Shown here in pieces: positions 30,628 to 45,100 of a stretch of DNA of 64,000 nt. The notes under the pieces are model-generated. The model was not told the DNA's origin, did no database searches, and saw only the letters and a program-made list of their open reading frames with translations. The translations under genes and the position numbers were made by a program. Source of the stretch: Sphagnum compactum. Taxonomy: Eukaryota > Bryophyta > Sphagnopsida > Sphagnales. Positions within the stretch are counted from its first letter, which is position 1; each line of letters begins with the position of its first letter. The stretch is taken from the NCBI GenBank assembly GCA_965153455.1, contig OZ234493.1, positions 62,001 to 126,000 of the forward strand, given 5' to 3'.

Positions 30628-33135
30628 CGTCCAAAGAAAAAAGAAAACCCCTGACACAATAGCAACTCCCAAGGATAAAACCCCTTGACAAGCCAAAAAG
30701 AAAATACATGCTCAAGAAAACTTCAAAGAAAAAAAATTGCCCCCAAAAAACAAGGAAAAACACATTTAACAAGCAAAAGAAAAATAGAGGGGGACAACTT
30801 CCCCGGGGAAGGTTGTACAATGTTGCCCCTAAAACCTTCTCATGGCATCACAACCATTGCTCCCCAACACTTTCGTCAGGGAAGGTGCTGTGTAATGTTG
30901 CTTAGAAAACATTGCCTTCCTTAGGGAACATTACCTTTTTAAGGCAACACAACCATTGCTCCTCAACTGTTTCTTTGCCCAAGTTGTTTGGGGAGCACAC
31001 CATCTTTCTCCTTTCTTAGATGAAATCCGTTTGAGAAAAAGATGTGTCCATAAAAAGATTTGAAGCTTGGACCTCAAACATAATAAAAAATCTCAATCAT
31101 TATGCCATAATATTTTCTTCAAAAACTAAATTATGTGATCATAGTTAAAACAATTATCATAATTTATGTACCTTGAAAAATTTGGGAAACAAGCATAAAT
31201 CCCTCCCTTTCTATCTTGTTTTTATTTCCATATGGTTCTCAATAATTCATCATTATTTATGTAAAATCTTAAAATTGTGCCTTTTCATGTCCATGTAGAT
31301 GTCCATGTCCATGGGAAAGAGGTCAAGTAGATATATAGGTTTGAAAGAAGTAATATATTGAATTATTTTAATACAGATAAAATGGACATGGCATGGCACA
31401 TGTTCAATTGGCTTTTCATATCTATGGAGGTGGTTAAGTTTGCAAGAGGTAGGTTTGGACAACACAAATAGATATATATATCATTATTTAATGAGACAAA
31501 TGATTTCATCTTGGGTGTTTGTGGCATGCATGCATGCATAGTTTTTGCGTTAGAGTTTAGAGTTGCACTTAGTTCATTGGTGTTGTTTAGTGCTTGCCCT
31601 AGCAAACTATCCAAATTGCGTAAATTTGACAAAAACTACCCCACATAAAAATCTCAATTGAAATGTGGCAAAAAGATTTCACCAAAAAAATTTCTCAAAA
31701 ATTTGAGAATTTTTTTTTTCCCTAATACACAGGGAATTTGCAATAGGATATTTTTTGATTCACTTGGTTTTGTTGCCAGGATGTAAACAGTCACCATAAG
31801 AACACAAATACTACTCTCACCTTCTTGAGAATAATCAACATCAAACATTAGTGATGGGTATGGTACAACACATAAATTTATACCTTGGGTTCCCCACCAA
31901 ATTTTTTTATTGTCAATTCTTTCAAATAATTATTCCAAGTAATTTTTATTTTGGGGGGTTATGTTGATATGTATTTGAACAAACACAAAAAAATGGTTCT
32001 TCTAAACCTTCCAGTTGTTATAATTTTGTCTTGTGAAGACCTTTACAGACCCTTTCATTTCCAAGCTCCATCAGTATTTGCTAGGAAGTAATGGAACTTT
32101 GAGACACACAAAAGACATTATGTTTTGAACCAAAGGGTACCTTGATTGGCAATTGAAACAAATAGGGAACCAAATACCTAGGTGCAAGATTGATTAGTTA
32201 GTCTTTGGGAAACTTCGGCATAAGATCTGATACCCAAGTATAAGGTACATGGTACCCAAGTAAACTTTGATGCCCACCCAATACATGTAGGTAGTTCATA
32301 TCCAAGGCTTGGCCACCTAAGTAGCTCACATAGGTCCACATTGTTTGAAGTTAGCAAGAAACCTTTTCCCCTTGTTGTCCTTTCATATCTTTGGCTTCTA
32401 TACAAGTGCAATTGTTGTTGAGGGAGAAGCCCATGTGTAGGATGTAGATCCAACTGCCCGAGGTTGAAAAGGCAAGCCCAGCATGGGGTGCACCTTCACT
32501 AAACCATAACTAGTGTATAAAATCCAAAACCAGATTGGATTTTGTGTATGTTTTGGGGGGTGTGAATTGTGTGCTTGCAAGCATCTGATTGCCCAAACAT
32601 AGCTAGAAAGAATTGGATTGATCATGTTGAAATCAACAAAATTATGAAGTTTTATCTGCTTTGCAACCAAAGAAGAAAGAAAGAACAACCCAAGTTCAAT
32701 TGTGAGAAATCCTTGTCTTTCTTCTCCTACTTGCCCAAAGAGTTCAATTCACAAAGAAGAATAACCCAGGCTTGTTTCAACTTTCAAATTTGTAGGTTAC
32801 CAAATTCTTAAATCTTAGCCCATGCAAATATTTCACATATCACATATACCATGCATGAATTTGCATCAAAGTCATTGCTCGTTCTTTGAAAATTTTGTGC
32901 AACCCAAATGTGATAGTTGATTTCATGTTGGATGCTTCACACCATGATAGGAATGAAGACTTTTTGTTTCAATCACAAATTTCTGGATTTTATCTGAAAT
33001 GTTAAATAATATGGGTTTGTGCAGGTGAAATTGACATGCACATATCAAAAGTTTTGAAATAGGTATATGTTGAAACAGGACTAATAGCTGCTGGAATTTG
33101 GGATTATCTTCTTCAAGAGAGAACATTTAGCCAAA

Positions 33136-36100
33136 ATGAACAACAATCTATTGACAGAAAGAGCCCTGCATGGCGTCTTCAATACCACAAGCTACATTAC
33201 ATTTGGCACTACAGATGACCCTCTCCCATACCCTCACAAGGATGGTAATTTATTACATGGATTTCAATTTCAAAAGCCCACTAATATAACATTTTGTGGG
33301 TAGGTAGGCTTGGAAAGAATGTGTCATGTTTTGAACTTGCATTGCACCCAGATTAATTAGTCGGTCAAGTGAGTGAATTAAGATGATAAAGGAAAATCTC
33401 CATGAAATTAGATTAGTCATGTGCAAGCAACTTTGTTGCTACTTTTGATAATAATGTACATTCTTAACTTCAACAGATAACAATAGTTATGCAAGACCTT
33501 GGTGTTTTTTTCCAAGTCAAATTTGTGATGTCTTATAAGATTTAACACAATTTGGCTATCTGTTGGAACCTATTGTAGAAATATGGTCATTTGTATTAGT
33601 TTTTTTTGAAATTAGGTGGATTTCTGCCATTTTTAGATTTTAAATCCTTTGTATGGGTCAAAAAATGGTGAAATTTCTCCACAAGAAAAAATCCACTGCA
33701 GTTTACTTACAGCAGATGAGTGATAGATATATGCTTGTTGTTCTTTATGTTTTCCTTATTTTTTTGCTTTATCAGAAGGTTTAAGGTTTTCAAAATTAGC
33801 AAGGTGAAGTTTTTCATAAAGAGTTGAAAGAGCAAAATATTCCACTTGAGGTTACCAGAACACAATGATGATATCAAAATCTAGTGATTTTTATTTATTC
33901 AAATTCTAGTGATTGAAACTCATACAAGTCATTCTATTTTATTTTTATAAATAATTTAATTTCTCCATGTAAAAATAAGCCATTGTGGAAGTTGTTGATG
34001 TTATTAAACACATGATGAATGATGGGTTGATGTGCAGTGCCGCGCAGCAATTTCTCTGGCAAACAGATGCAATCCCACACCCCAAAATTGGGCTTCCAAA
34101 CAAATGATGTCTTCTTCCAAAAAGAACATCCATGGGTGTCTGATGTACATATTCTCCACTCATTTCAATTTTAGTGCTTCCTCTTTCCTTTAACAAAGTT
34201 GTAGATGGAAAACTTTCATTACAAGATCATTTTCCAAGGATAGGCCAATTTCAGAAGACCATTCTCGCACTCTCCATTCACAACCCTTTGCTAGATTACA
34301 TACAAGATTGTTTGGTTTAGTGGTTTGCAACATGTAAGTTAAAGCCTTAAAGATGGGACCATTCCCAAAATAAGGGGCCTAGGACAAGGTGCAGAAGATG
34401 AGACATCCAACCCCACATTTTGTGGGCCTTACCCACCAAGAGCATGCAAGGTGAAATTTATCAAAAGCTTAAACATAAGTAGATCATGAGATGGTATGGG
34501 AGGGATCTTCCACTTACATGGTAGGTGTAAACTACCACCTCCTCATAAATTGTATGCATAAGCCTCCTTTTTTCTAGGCAAGATGAGATTCATGGATATA
34601 AGCTGCACTCCTAATATGTTACAAAAATTCTTCAATTGCTTTACAAGATTGACATCTTACATTTTGCCATCACATTCTAACCATCCAATATACCCCGGGA
34701 TGGGTGAACTTGAACTTCACACTTGATTCCTGCCTTCATAGGTCCCTCATTTTGGTGACATACCCACCCAAGGGCCTTTCCCTACACTTATGAAAAGAGT
34801 AGTAAAATATTATTAAGATAAAATTCAACATTCCTTCACCCTCAAGTTAATGCCCTCCTTAAATGACAACCACAGTAGAGGAGGGCATTGTGTTACTGTC
34901 CCATTTTTTTTAGTCCCCAAATAAACTAAATTTGTTTTAGATTGATTGGTGAAAGGATTTTCATCCCCAATGGGGGACACCCAAAATTGAATTTACTAGA
35001 AAGAAAAAAGAAAAGGGCGAAAGGGTAAAACTTCATTTAGTAATTTGTGACTATGTGCCTTTAAAATAGCATGGCCAATAAATTTTCATTAGTATTTTTT
35101 TTAATCAATTGATGATCCATCAAACCTATTTGTAATTTCAAAATGCACACGTTAACAACCAATACGATTCATACATCTAATTTGGAGGTATATTGAATTA
35201 ACTTTGAATTTGGAATGAAACTTGTTAGGCATTGAGCTTATTTGTGACTTCAAATTTCCTTGTAATGAATTAGCTAAGGTCTTCTTAAAGACTTGTGCAT
35301 TATCAACAAAGAAATTTATGTGTTTGTAACAATGATTTTAAACATTAGAATTATGAATTTAAAGTCCTTGATCACTTTGAATAACTAATAATAGTAAAAG
35401 CACATACATTGTCTATGAATTGTTGATCGTAGGCTTAAAGACCTCTCTTGTTTTTTCTATTTCAAGCAAGAGTGAATGTTTGGGATGACATTTTGGAAGG
35501 TCCTTTTGCAAGTATAAGCATGCTACATTTTATTCTTTTTGAAAATGACCCAATTCATGATGCAGCTCAAGAAGAATTTGCTCATGATAAAAACTCACAA
35601 AATGGAAACCAATGTATTGGACAGGGCGATCTTTACATTGACAAGAACATGTATTTGACATCACAACCTGAGCGCTTCAAAGGCTTCCTTAGTTCTGATT
35701 TTTCCAAGACTGATGAATTTAGCAATGTGTGCCGCACAGAACAATATCGCACCCAATTAAAGGCAAGTGCACAATATCATTTCGCTAAGTGATAAAAATT
35801 TATTGTATGTCTATGAAAATATAGATTTTTAAAACATCATGAGGTTTCTTTGAAGAAAAAAAAGAAAAAAACTTTAAACAAACATTATTTGTCCCTCCCA
35901 AAGCTTGTGCCAATTGGTGGGTATTCCTTGACCCAACATCTTACTTGATTGAGATTCTAAAACAATTCGCCATGTCACATTATTTTCCACCCCCCCAAGG
36001 GGGGGTGTTTGGTGTAATGTGTATTTGTGATTGATTTAGCAAAAGTCTGCCCATAAAAGAGTTCATTTTTCAAGAATATAAATTTTGAAATTTGGATCAC

Positions 36101-39100
36101 ACATAATAAAAAATTGGAGGTACATGATCATGGCAATCACAAGGTATTTGTCATCTTTTATGTGTGATGTAACATTCAAGTTTCCCTTTTTTTTTTTTAA
36201 ATGACTTACAACAACATGTATTTCTTTTTGTATCACTTTATTTCTCTTGGAGCGATCATATTAAATCCATGTAACAAATTAAGGATTTCAATTTTTTTTA
36301 AAAGTGAAATTTGTTTGAAATTTGTCCATTTTTTACCTTTTTATATACAAGCAATTAAAGCTAGGATTTCATTAATCAATTCAACTCATGATATATTCAA
36401 TATGGTGATTAAGCCTTGATTATTTTTTAATATATAGAAATTACCATAATTGAATGAATTGATGCAAATTTTCACTTGTATTATATTGATGGCTTGATTT
36501 TTGTGGATGGAAAATAAGAATTTACACATTGAATGGATTTTTTTCTTTTCTTCTACTAGACATATGCATTATTTTCATCATTCTAAGTGTTGTGCACACT
36601 ACAACTCACTCATGAGATGATGTTGGATGATGAATAAATTGATGAACCAAATGAGAATAATGAATTTACATGGTAATACAATCATAATAGTTGGATTACA
36701 TATCATAGAGGTTAAAGGTTGCCAAGCATAATGTTCCAACTGAAGAGATGAGATATGTGAAATGGGGAGGTAAAAATGCTAGATGAAAGGTGAATTAGAC
36801 ATTCAACTATGGGATTTGGATGGAGATATGAATTGCAATTGTTCAAATGTTAAATTTTTTTCATGCATATGAATGAAGAGAGGTCAAACATATTGACCCA
36901 AACTTGCTGAACACACAATCCACATTGTCCTTGTCAATTATAAAAACCACATATAAACATTATAAGTAATTTGATATTGTTTTAGGATGATGAAATTATT
37001 GTAAACATCCCTTAAGCAATAGTTTTAAATGAATGTTATTTGAGTCAAATGGAGGTTAGCTTGATGAGCAAAATTCTTACAAGTTCGTTTCACAAAAGTC
37101 GATAGATTGTCATTTAGAGCACCACCCATATTATGAAACTAAAAAATGTAGTTCCTTTATTTTAAAGGAGAGAGAGGAAAGGGTATTTCATTTGTTATAA
37201 AAAAAAAATCAGCTTGAATATTTTCCTCCAATCTTGAACAATTTTTTTTTTTCAGTTTTCTAAAGTAGGTGGGAGTAGGTGCCACGCATACATAGCTAAA
37301 TTTAGCATTTATCGGATAGGTTTGAGAATTTGTAAAAAGTTTTTTTTTTCCCAAACAATAGCAAAGTGATGACAAACTTTTCAAGGTAGTCAAAAAGTGC
37401 CGACCATTTTTCAAAAACCAAAATTTCCTTTGTTTTCTTGTAGAAACCCAGGCATTTCAAACAATATATTTCAAAAAAAATTGTTTTGTTTATTCATCAT
37501 TACAATATGAATATTCACCCACAAAGAAACATGATCTAAAAGTTTTGATAAATGGTGAAATTGTTTGTCATGAACTTGATGTGATGATTTGAAGCCAAGA
37601 AAAACGACTGACAATTTTGTTTGGTTTTGCATTAACAGATGGACAATAAATTTGCAAAGAAATCTCTTTCAATGATGGCCAAGAAAATGATAGAAATGGC
37701 GAAAAAATATCCAGAGATTGGAAAACGAATCCCAACAAAAGTAATCTCTTCCTTTTGTATTTATAAGCTAAGTGCCTTTGTCCCTACTCAACAATCCAAT
37801 TTTTATTTTGCTTTAGTTTTACAATAATAACTCTCTTCACTATGTTGAGGTGATCCCCTCGCGTATGGTTGGGACTCGAGACCCAACATGTGAATGGCCC
37901 CTAGTACTCAAATTTTTTTGTGTCAGATTTTGCTTAAATGCCCAAATTTTTAGTGGGTTGCTACCAAAACAAAGGCTTTCTTGGAATTTTTTGAAGGATT
38001 TGTTTAAAAAACAGGGTTTTGGGACTTGGTTCACTAGATTTAAAATGCTTGCTCCTCTAGGTCCCCTGCAAGCAATAACATGGTTACAAATTTTTTTTAC
38101 TATCCTACTTGTCATGTACCCAAACTTGCCTAGATCCTCCTATGGATGGTTGCCACTATGGCTACACCACAAAAATAAAAAAAGAAAACCATGGCCCTTA
38201 GATAGGGTGGGAAGGAACTTCTTTTGGCCCAAATAAGGGTCTCCTGCCCCCTAATATGGCACCATGTAGATCCTTTGAACCACAATTGGAATATGTAATG
38301 GGCCATGTTGTCTACCAAAATTATGTAAGCGGTAATTAAAGGTTTTAAACCTTGGGTACACACCTTGCACACAACTTTCATGTTCATGTGATTTGTCAAA
38401 TGAAAATGATCTAATGCAAACATTAAATTACATTAAAACATGATTTCAACTATGAAAACCAAAATTAGCTATGTAAGACACCATGAGCTACATATAACAA
38501 TATCTTTGGTGACCATTTGAGACCATATGCCTTTTAAATATAAAATCGGATAATATTGCCCAACAAATACATTTCTTGAACCATTCTTGACTTATGTATT
38601 TAGGGGTTAAACGGTTATCGGACAAATATTACCAAGAAGGTTCAAGTTTTATTCAAGCAAGTTAGTTTATCCTATCCCTATGGAGGTTTTGAAGTCCAGA
38701 AGGATGGTATAATTTGGAATTACAACAATTTTGCTAATAGGAAAGAAAAAGGGCCATGGGTAATAAGGGAACCCATCCTATTCTAACTATAGTTAGAAGG
38801 TTTATACTTTATATAATTATACCATTAAATTGTAAAGACTATATGCACAAAATTTTATTTGATTTTCAAGTAGGCATACCATCATTTTATAAAATCATAT
38901 CTAAGGTATATCCAAATTGTTAGACACAAAATATCCACCTAGAATTCTCCATTAATACTATATTGGGTGTATGAAAACTTCTTGTAAATCGTTCAATATA
39001 ACACAATGGTTCATATTAGTTTGATTAAAACCTCTTTTTGACAAAAATGGCATTCCTTCAACTTTTATTATGTTATGTCCAAAAATTGAGCTGGAAAACC

Positions 39101-42100
39101 TAGTCACCATATGCATAAAATCCTTTTGAAAAAGGTTAAATGCTTTCCAATTGTTCTATTACATACTTATGTGTCAAATAAAAATCAAAGGATTTAGTGT
39201 AACACACTATTAAACAAGAGGTTATAAGCTTCTATGTAATAAAGATTAGCTGACTTTTGAAAGATTTCCAATTATGTATGTACTATGTACACCCATATAA
39301 ATAAATCCATAACACCTAGTTCTAACCTACAATATGCTTAATGGAGACAAGATTATTGTTATAATATTCCTTGAACCTTTATAATGTCTTGTCAAAATGA
39401 TCCCAAAATTTTCCACCAATAAAGGATGACCATTTAAAAACTCAATGCTTAAAATAATATATTGTTTGTTGGCCCCTTCATGTTTATGGGATATAAACAA
39501 GACACAAACCTAAGTTGAACATATTTTCAATAATTGTGCTGAAGTACTACACATGACGTATAATAATTTGACACCCTTTTTAAAGATGAATTGATAATTT
39601 GGATCATGTTTATAGTCCAAAATATATTTGGGGATTTGAGTTGTCCATGTCATTGGAAAAATATTCATGCATGAGTGTTTTGGTGATATGAAAACTAAAT
39701 AATTAAAATATCAAAAGGTTCAAGTTGTCAACATAGTAAAACTTCAAAATGAAATTCCCCCAAATTTATTATTATTATTTCCCCCAAAGATTCTTATGTC
39801 ATAAGCATGATTTTTAATGGAAATTGTCATAGTTTAATGAAGCCCATTCTTACTATATAGAAAGATGTCGTGGACTTCAATGTGAGGTATTTGGTAATAG
39901 GGTAAGGACTTGAAATTATTATAGTGCAAATAGCCTCACCTTTGAACTCACCTTCTAGATAGACCCATCTTTGTTTTTAGATATTACATTTATTTTATTT
40001 TGCTTTCCCTTTTTCCAAATTAATATAAAATTTGGCTTCAACTCTCCACTAAACTAGTTCGATTCTCTTTTGTTGTTGTCACATTTGCTCAATCTTGTTT
40101 TTTGTTTTATTAGTTGATTTGAAGCCTTCTAGGCTTGTGGCAATGGGGACAAAACACCATATGACCTTGGGGCATGGGTTTCCTAATATGTGTTTATACC
40201 GTATGTGACTTTAATATAATCCCGTATGTTAAGGAAAAAAATCAAACATCAAGATACATAATATGTGTCTCAAAATCATATGACACATCTTTTGGCCCTT
40301 GAAATATCCCATAAGCAACCTTGATTTTGTTTCAAACCTTTATCCTATAATTCCCTTCTATTTCTTGTAGTGTTTTCTTTAATCGAAATTGTGATGTAGC
40401 CAAAGTGGTGAGCATCCCAAAACAAATTTTGCGTTAAGTGCCGACTCGTTTACAAAGAACCATCAAAATAGAAAATAATAGCCAATAGACATAGATGAGG
40501 TGAAATTCTCCTTTTTGCCCCCTTTAAAATTCCTATTTTTTTGTAATTTTAAAAATTATAAATAAGGAATCTATGACAACATATTCCCACAATGTGAAAA
40601 TTCTCCACCCAAAAAAACATTGAGTGCTTTGTTTCAATAAAACTCCAATTTCCAATGTTGATTTATATCATGAATGATAAACATGAGGTGGATTGAATAA
40701 ACATGCTCACATGATGAGATTGTGAAGCAATGATGAGATTTTCCCAAGTATATGTTTTCCTTTAATTTGGATAAATTTGATGATTGTAGAACCATTGATG
40801 ATGTAGTGACACAATATTATAAGCCTTAAATGAGCTGTTTAGGTGGTCCAGAGGTGATGCCAATGTCAATTGTAAGAAATGGAAATTTTATGAATTGTCA
40901 TCATATTTGGTATATCAGCCATGTTTGATTCATTCACGTTTGTATGGAAATTAGATCAAAACCAAACTTTGAAGTTAACACTATGTTGTTCGAAAATTGA
41001 TACTCAAGATATTCTAAACCTTTCATATTTAAGTCAATATTTTTGTTTGTTTGTACTTTAATTCTTGGAATATATGATTAAACAAAAACTCAAACTTTAG
41101 GCATTTAAACATGGTATGGATTAAATTGAATAGCTCTTTGAATGATGAAAGAATCATTGATGTGATCATGGGTCGATAAATATGATTTGCCATGTCAAAC
41201 CATTTCACCTTTTTAAATATATGATCATGAAATGGGAAGATATAGATGTCAAGGCACATTTGAAATTTGTTTTTCAGGTAATGACATGAGGGGATAATAA
41301 AGATGATGAACCTATATCTAATCCCTGCATTTAAAAAAATATATATGATCATGAAGTGGGATGATAGACATGTCAAGGCACATTCAAAATGTGTTTTTCC
41401 AATAATGACATGAGGGGATTGTAAAGATGATGAACCTATATCTAATCCTTGCATATTGGGGTGAAAATATATTTTGTGATGAAACTTTTATACAATTCAA
41501 AATTTGAATTGTCTTGTATAATATCCAATGGTAAATTAATGAAGATATTTAAGTACAATAGGAATATATAGCGAATTGAATAATAACTATGATGATGGCT
41601 TTATGAGCATCTAGAATTAGTTAGAATAATGTTCCAGTTGTATGTTTGTAATTATGACAATTATATATCTTATACCTTGCAACAAATCAAAAATACAAAT
41701 TTCTAAAAGCTGCATTCAAGATAATTTCTAATATTTGTTAAACATTTGACAAATCCTCAAAGGTGTTTACAATGTCACATGAAAATAGCCTTTCCTATAT
41801 TTGTTGCTATTATTATTATTTTAAAAATGACTACTTATGACATGTCTATTTTTTCTTAGGTCTAGATTCAACTTATAGTGGTTTACCATATGATTGTAAC
41901 AAACTACACTTGCAAGTCCAAATTGAGACACAAATACAAACAATGTATAGTCCAAAAGTTAAAATTTTGAAATTTGAGAAATGTTTCATCCTTATACATA
42001 TAAAAAATTTACTGCAAAAAATAGGTATTGACTCCCAATACTTGAATTGAACGTGGAATACTATTGTCTTATATGAAATTTGTAAAAGACCATTTCTCTT

Positions 42101-45100
42101 ATAATGTGAACAGTCTTGCAATTTGTTTCCAGAAATATCCAAAAGTGTGAATAGTGTCATTCAGGAGACCTTTGATGAGGACCCCTCTTCACTATCCAAG
42201 TGTAAAATATGAAAAGGTAAGTAATCACCAATGTTAGGCATTTAAGTCTTTTACCTTTGATATACCCATGGGTATCTTACATCATAAATACACAACCCCA
42301 CCCAAACTAGTAAAAACAATTCTACCCTTTTAGTTACCCTGCTTGGTTGGTAAATATTTTAAACTTGGCACATCTTTACTCTACTTGACTAGTATATATT
42401 TTACATTCAGGGAAGGTAGTTTCTTTTAAGTTGGTAAAAAGATGGTACACCCCAAAATCATTATGTAGCATAAACTTATGCATTTTTATATTTTGCATTG
42501 CAATTGGTATTATGGATTTGTTCAAATTGTGAGGACTAACTAGTAATTTACCCTTTAATTTTTTTTAAGTTAAAACTAGAAAAATTCAAGAAATTTGCCC
42601 CATAAAATTTCACAATTTCGCAATAGTGTTGAAATTTTCCCACAAGAAAAGAGTTATTGCATATGAGCATGGTGAAATGAGTAGATGATGAAATATATAC
42701 CATTACCCATACCCTATGAACAAGGTAAATGTTATTCACTTCCCTTTACCCATATTCAAAATGATGAATATGCAAATCCTAAATACCCAAGTAAACCCTG
42801 ACCTAATATGGATCTTTTAAATCCTATATACACCTATGTGGCTTATATATATAAACATTTGTATTTATCTTGATCCAAAATTTGAAGTAGATATACATGT
42901 CCTACACTCATAATTGCATGGGGTCAAAGAAATAGCAAGGCAAGATGCATATGGATATTAAGGTTGTCTACCAAGTGGAAAATTGGTAACTAAGGCTATT
43001 GTTTAAATAAGTTAATTAATAATGGGCAAGTCTTTTTTAAATCTCAAAATTTAAATATTTGATCCCCTATGTGGGACTCATAAAATAATTTGACAAAGGA
43101 TCCCTTGACCCCTTGGTTATGAAAATAAATAAAGAAATGACCAACATTTGTCATGACCCTAACCTCGGGCTCCCAACCAAAGTTGGGACAAGAGAATGAA
43201 AAAATGTCGAGAATAAAACCAATACATGGCCCAGTTCAAACCTAGAACAAAGGTGAGTTCAAAATGTTTGGTTATGAATGGTAGGAACCCACAAAACTCT
43301 CAAGTGCATTCCTACTAAATGTGGAAAAATGTGCTATAGAAATGGGGCTCCTGTGAAGTCTAGATTTTTTGGGCAAGGTTTTGGGGATCAAATCTTGTCC
43401 AATTTCATCACTTCATTGCAATGCAAGCTACAATTTGATGGGTTCACATTGCCAAGACAAATTAAGGTTAATTGTGATGATAGTAGGAAATTTTATTCCC
43501 ACTCATTTAATGTGTGACAAGTGAACATGATATGGGGACCAAATGATGTTCAATTGAAGATCTTGATAAAATGTTGAAGGGCTATAATTTAAAACTTTAG
43601 AATGTTCCAAATAATGTATTTTATTGAAATTATGCATTCCCAAGTTTCAAGAGTTTGAACTTGGGAATTTCCAAACTTTCATTTTTTGTGAGCTTTGAGA
43701 AGTGCCACTTTGTTCTAAGTTGCATGGGAATTACAAAACATACTCTATGGAAGGTATTGTTTCCCCAAATGGTCCAAGCTATGATGAATCCAATGTGAGT
43801 CCACAATTATTTGATGTTCCAATTCTAATTCCAACTACAAGAAACACGTTCTTGCATCTAGTTTGTGTAATTGACGTGATCAAAATTGGGTTAATGAGAA
43901 TTGCCTTGTCCTATTTTTATTTTGGAGCTCCCACATGACTTGTCATTTTGATTTGACAAGCTAAGGAGTGTGCTCGAGGCTCAAGCATGTTATTTGTAGC
44001 ACACGATATCACGAAGTTGCCTTCAATGCCATTTGGTAAGCTTATGCAGGTGTGTCAAATACACAAACCAGAGCAAGAAAGTGATTCCTATTGTCAAAGT
44101 TAGAATTGAAACACAAAACAATCACAAATTCACATTGAACTTATCATGACCTAGGTTCAGAGGATCCACTACCGTCTTTATAATAAATTTTGCAACTCCA
44201 TATGGTACTTATATCAAAGCATCATTCTCCCCACCTTCCCAAAGGGAACAATGACAAAATGCATGTTAAGTGAGGCAAAAATCGAATTTATCATCCCCAT
44301 TTTGATTCTTGAAATGCCCATAACTTCTGGCCATGAATTTTGTTATCGCACAATGAACCACTACATTATAGTTATAATTGAAACCTTGCCAGTGATCCAA
44401 AGATCATGCCATTTGGATTTAAATATTCCCAAAATGGTTTTACATGAACATTTGGGATTCCCATGTAGTCTCAATTCTTAAAAAGAAGTTCCCATGGGAG
44501 TTTGTGTGAAAATGTGTTTCACTTCAACAAATTCAAGTTGTCCCAATCTTGCTCTAAGAATGGAAGCCTTTGATTTGTTTTCATCCAAGGACAAACATTT
44601 ATTTATCAACCCTAAAAGTTCATTACACACCAAAATTAAGGCCACCAACAGAAAAAAAACCTTTAATATGGATAATTCACGTGGATTTGCTATGTTTTGT
44701 CTTCATGTTATTATCATATATTCATTCATCTTTTGTCAAGGAGGTTAACATGGTCACAAGTCATTGGATAACAAGGGGGCAAATCTATTGGATGGCAGGG
44801 TGATAATTCTAACACCATAGTACCTAGATGGTTAAGCACAAATTCATTATATTTGGAATTGCTGAATTTTTTGAAAAATACTTGTTTCCTTGCTGAAAAT
44901 ATGAAACTCCAAATGGTAAAACTTTTTTTTTATTGTAATAAATAAATGATTCCCAAAACAAAATATATTAGGCACCTTGGCAAGGTAGTAAATTGTGGCT
45001 GGTATCTCTATGGGGTGATGTCACTATTATTATATGATGAAATCTATACATAATTAAATGAGGCTAATAGCACTTTGGGTATTTAAAAACACTGATGTAA

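Larger units (their letters stand above)
29200..45100. repeat. Segmental duplication, copy A
   Basis: At least five blocks of this interval recur in the same order and orientation at 58.1-64.0 kb: about 29.23-30.57 with 58.12-59.49; 31.79-33.25 with 59.90-61.28; 33.60-33.93 with 61.28-61.60; 37.45-38.28 with 61.62-62.45; and 43.56-45.08 with 62.44-64.0. The gaps between blocks (for example 33.95-37.45, which holds exon 2) are missing from copy B. Copy A contains the upstream region and exons 1-3 of the five-exon gene. Confidence 0.85.

Noticed and set aside
30539-30924. Open frames across the poly-G run
   Set aside because: They exist only because homopolymers lack stops. They are not conserved in the duplicated copy.
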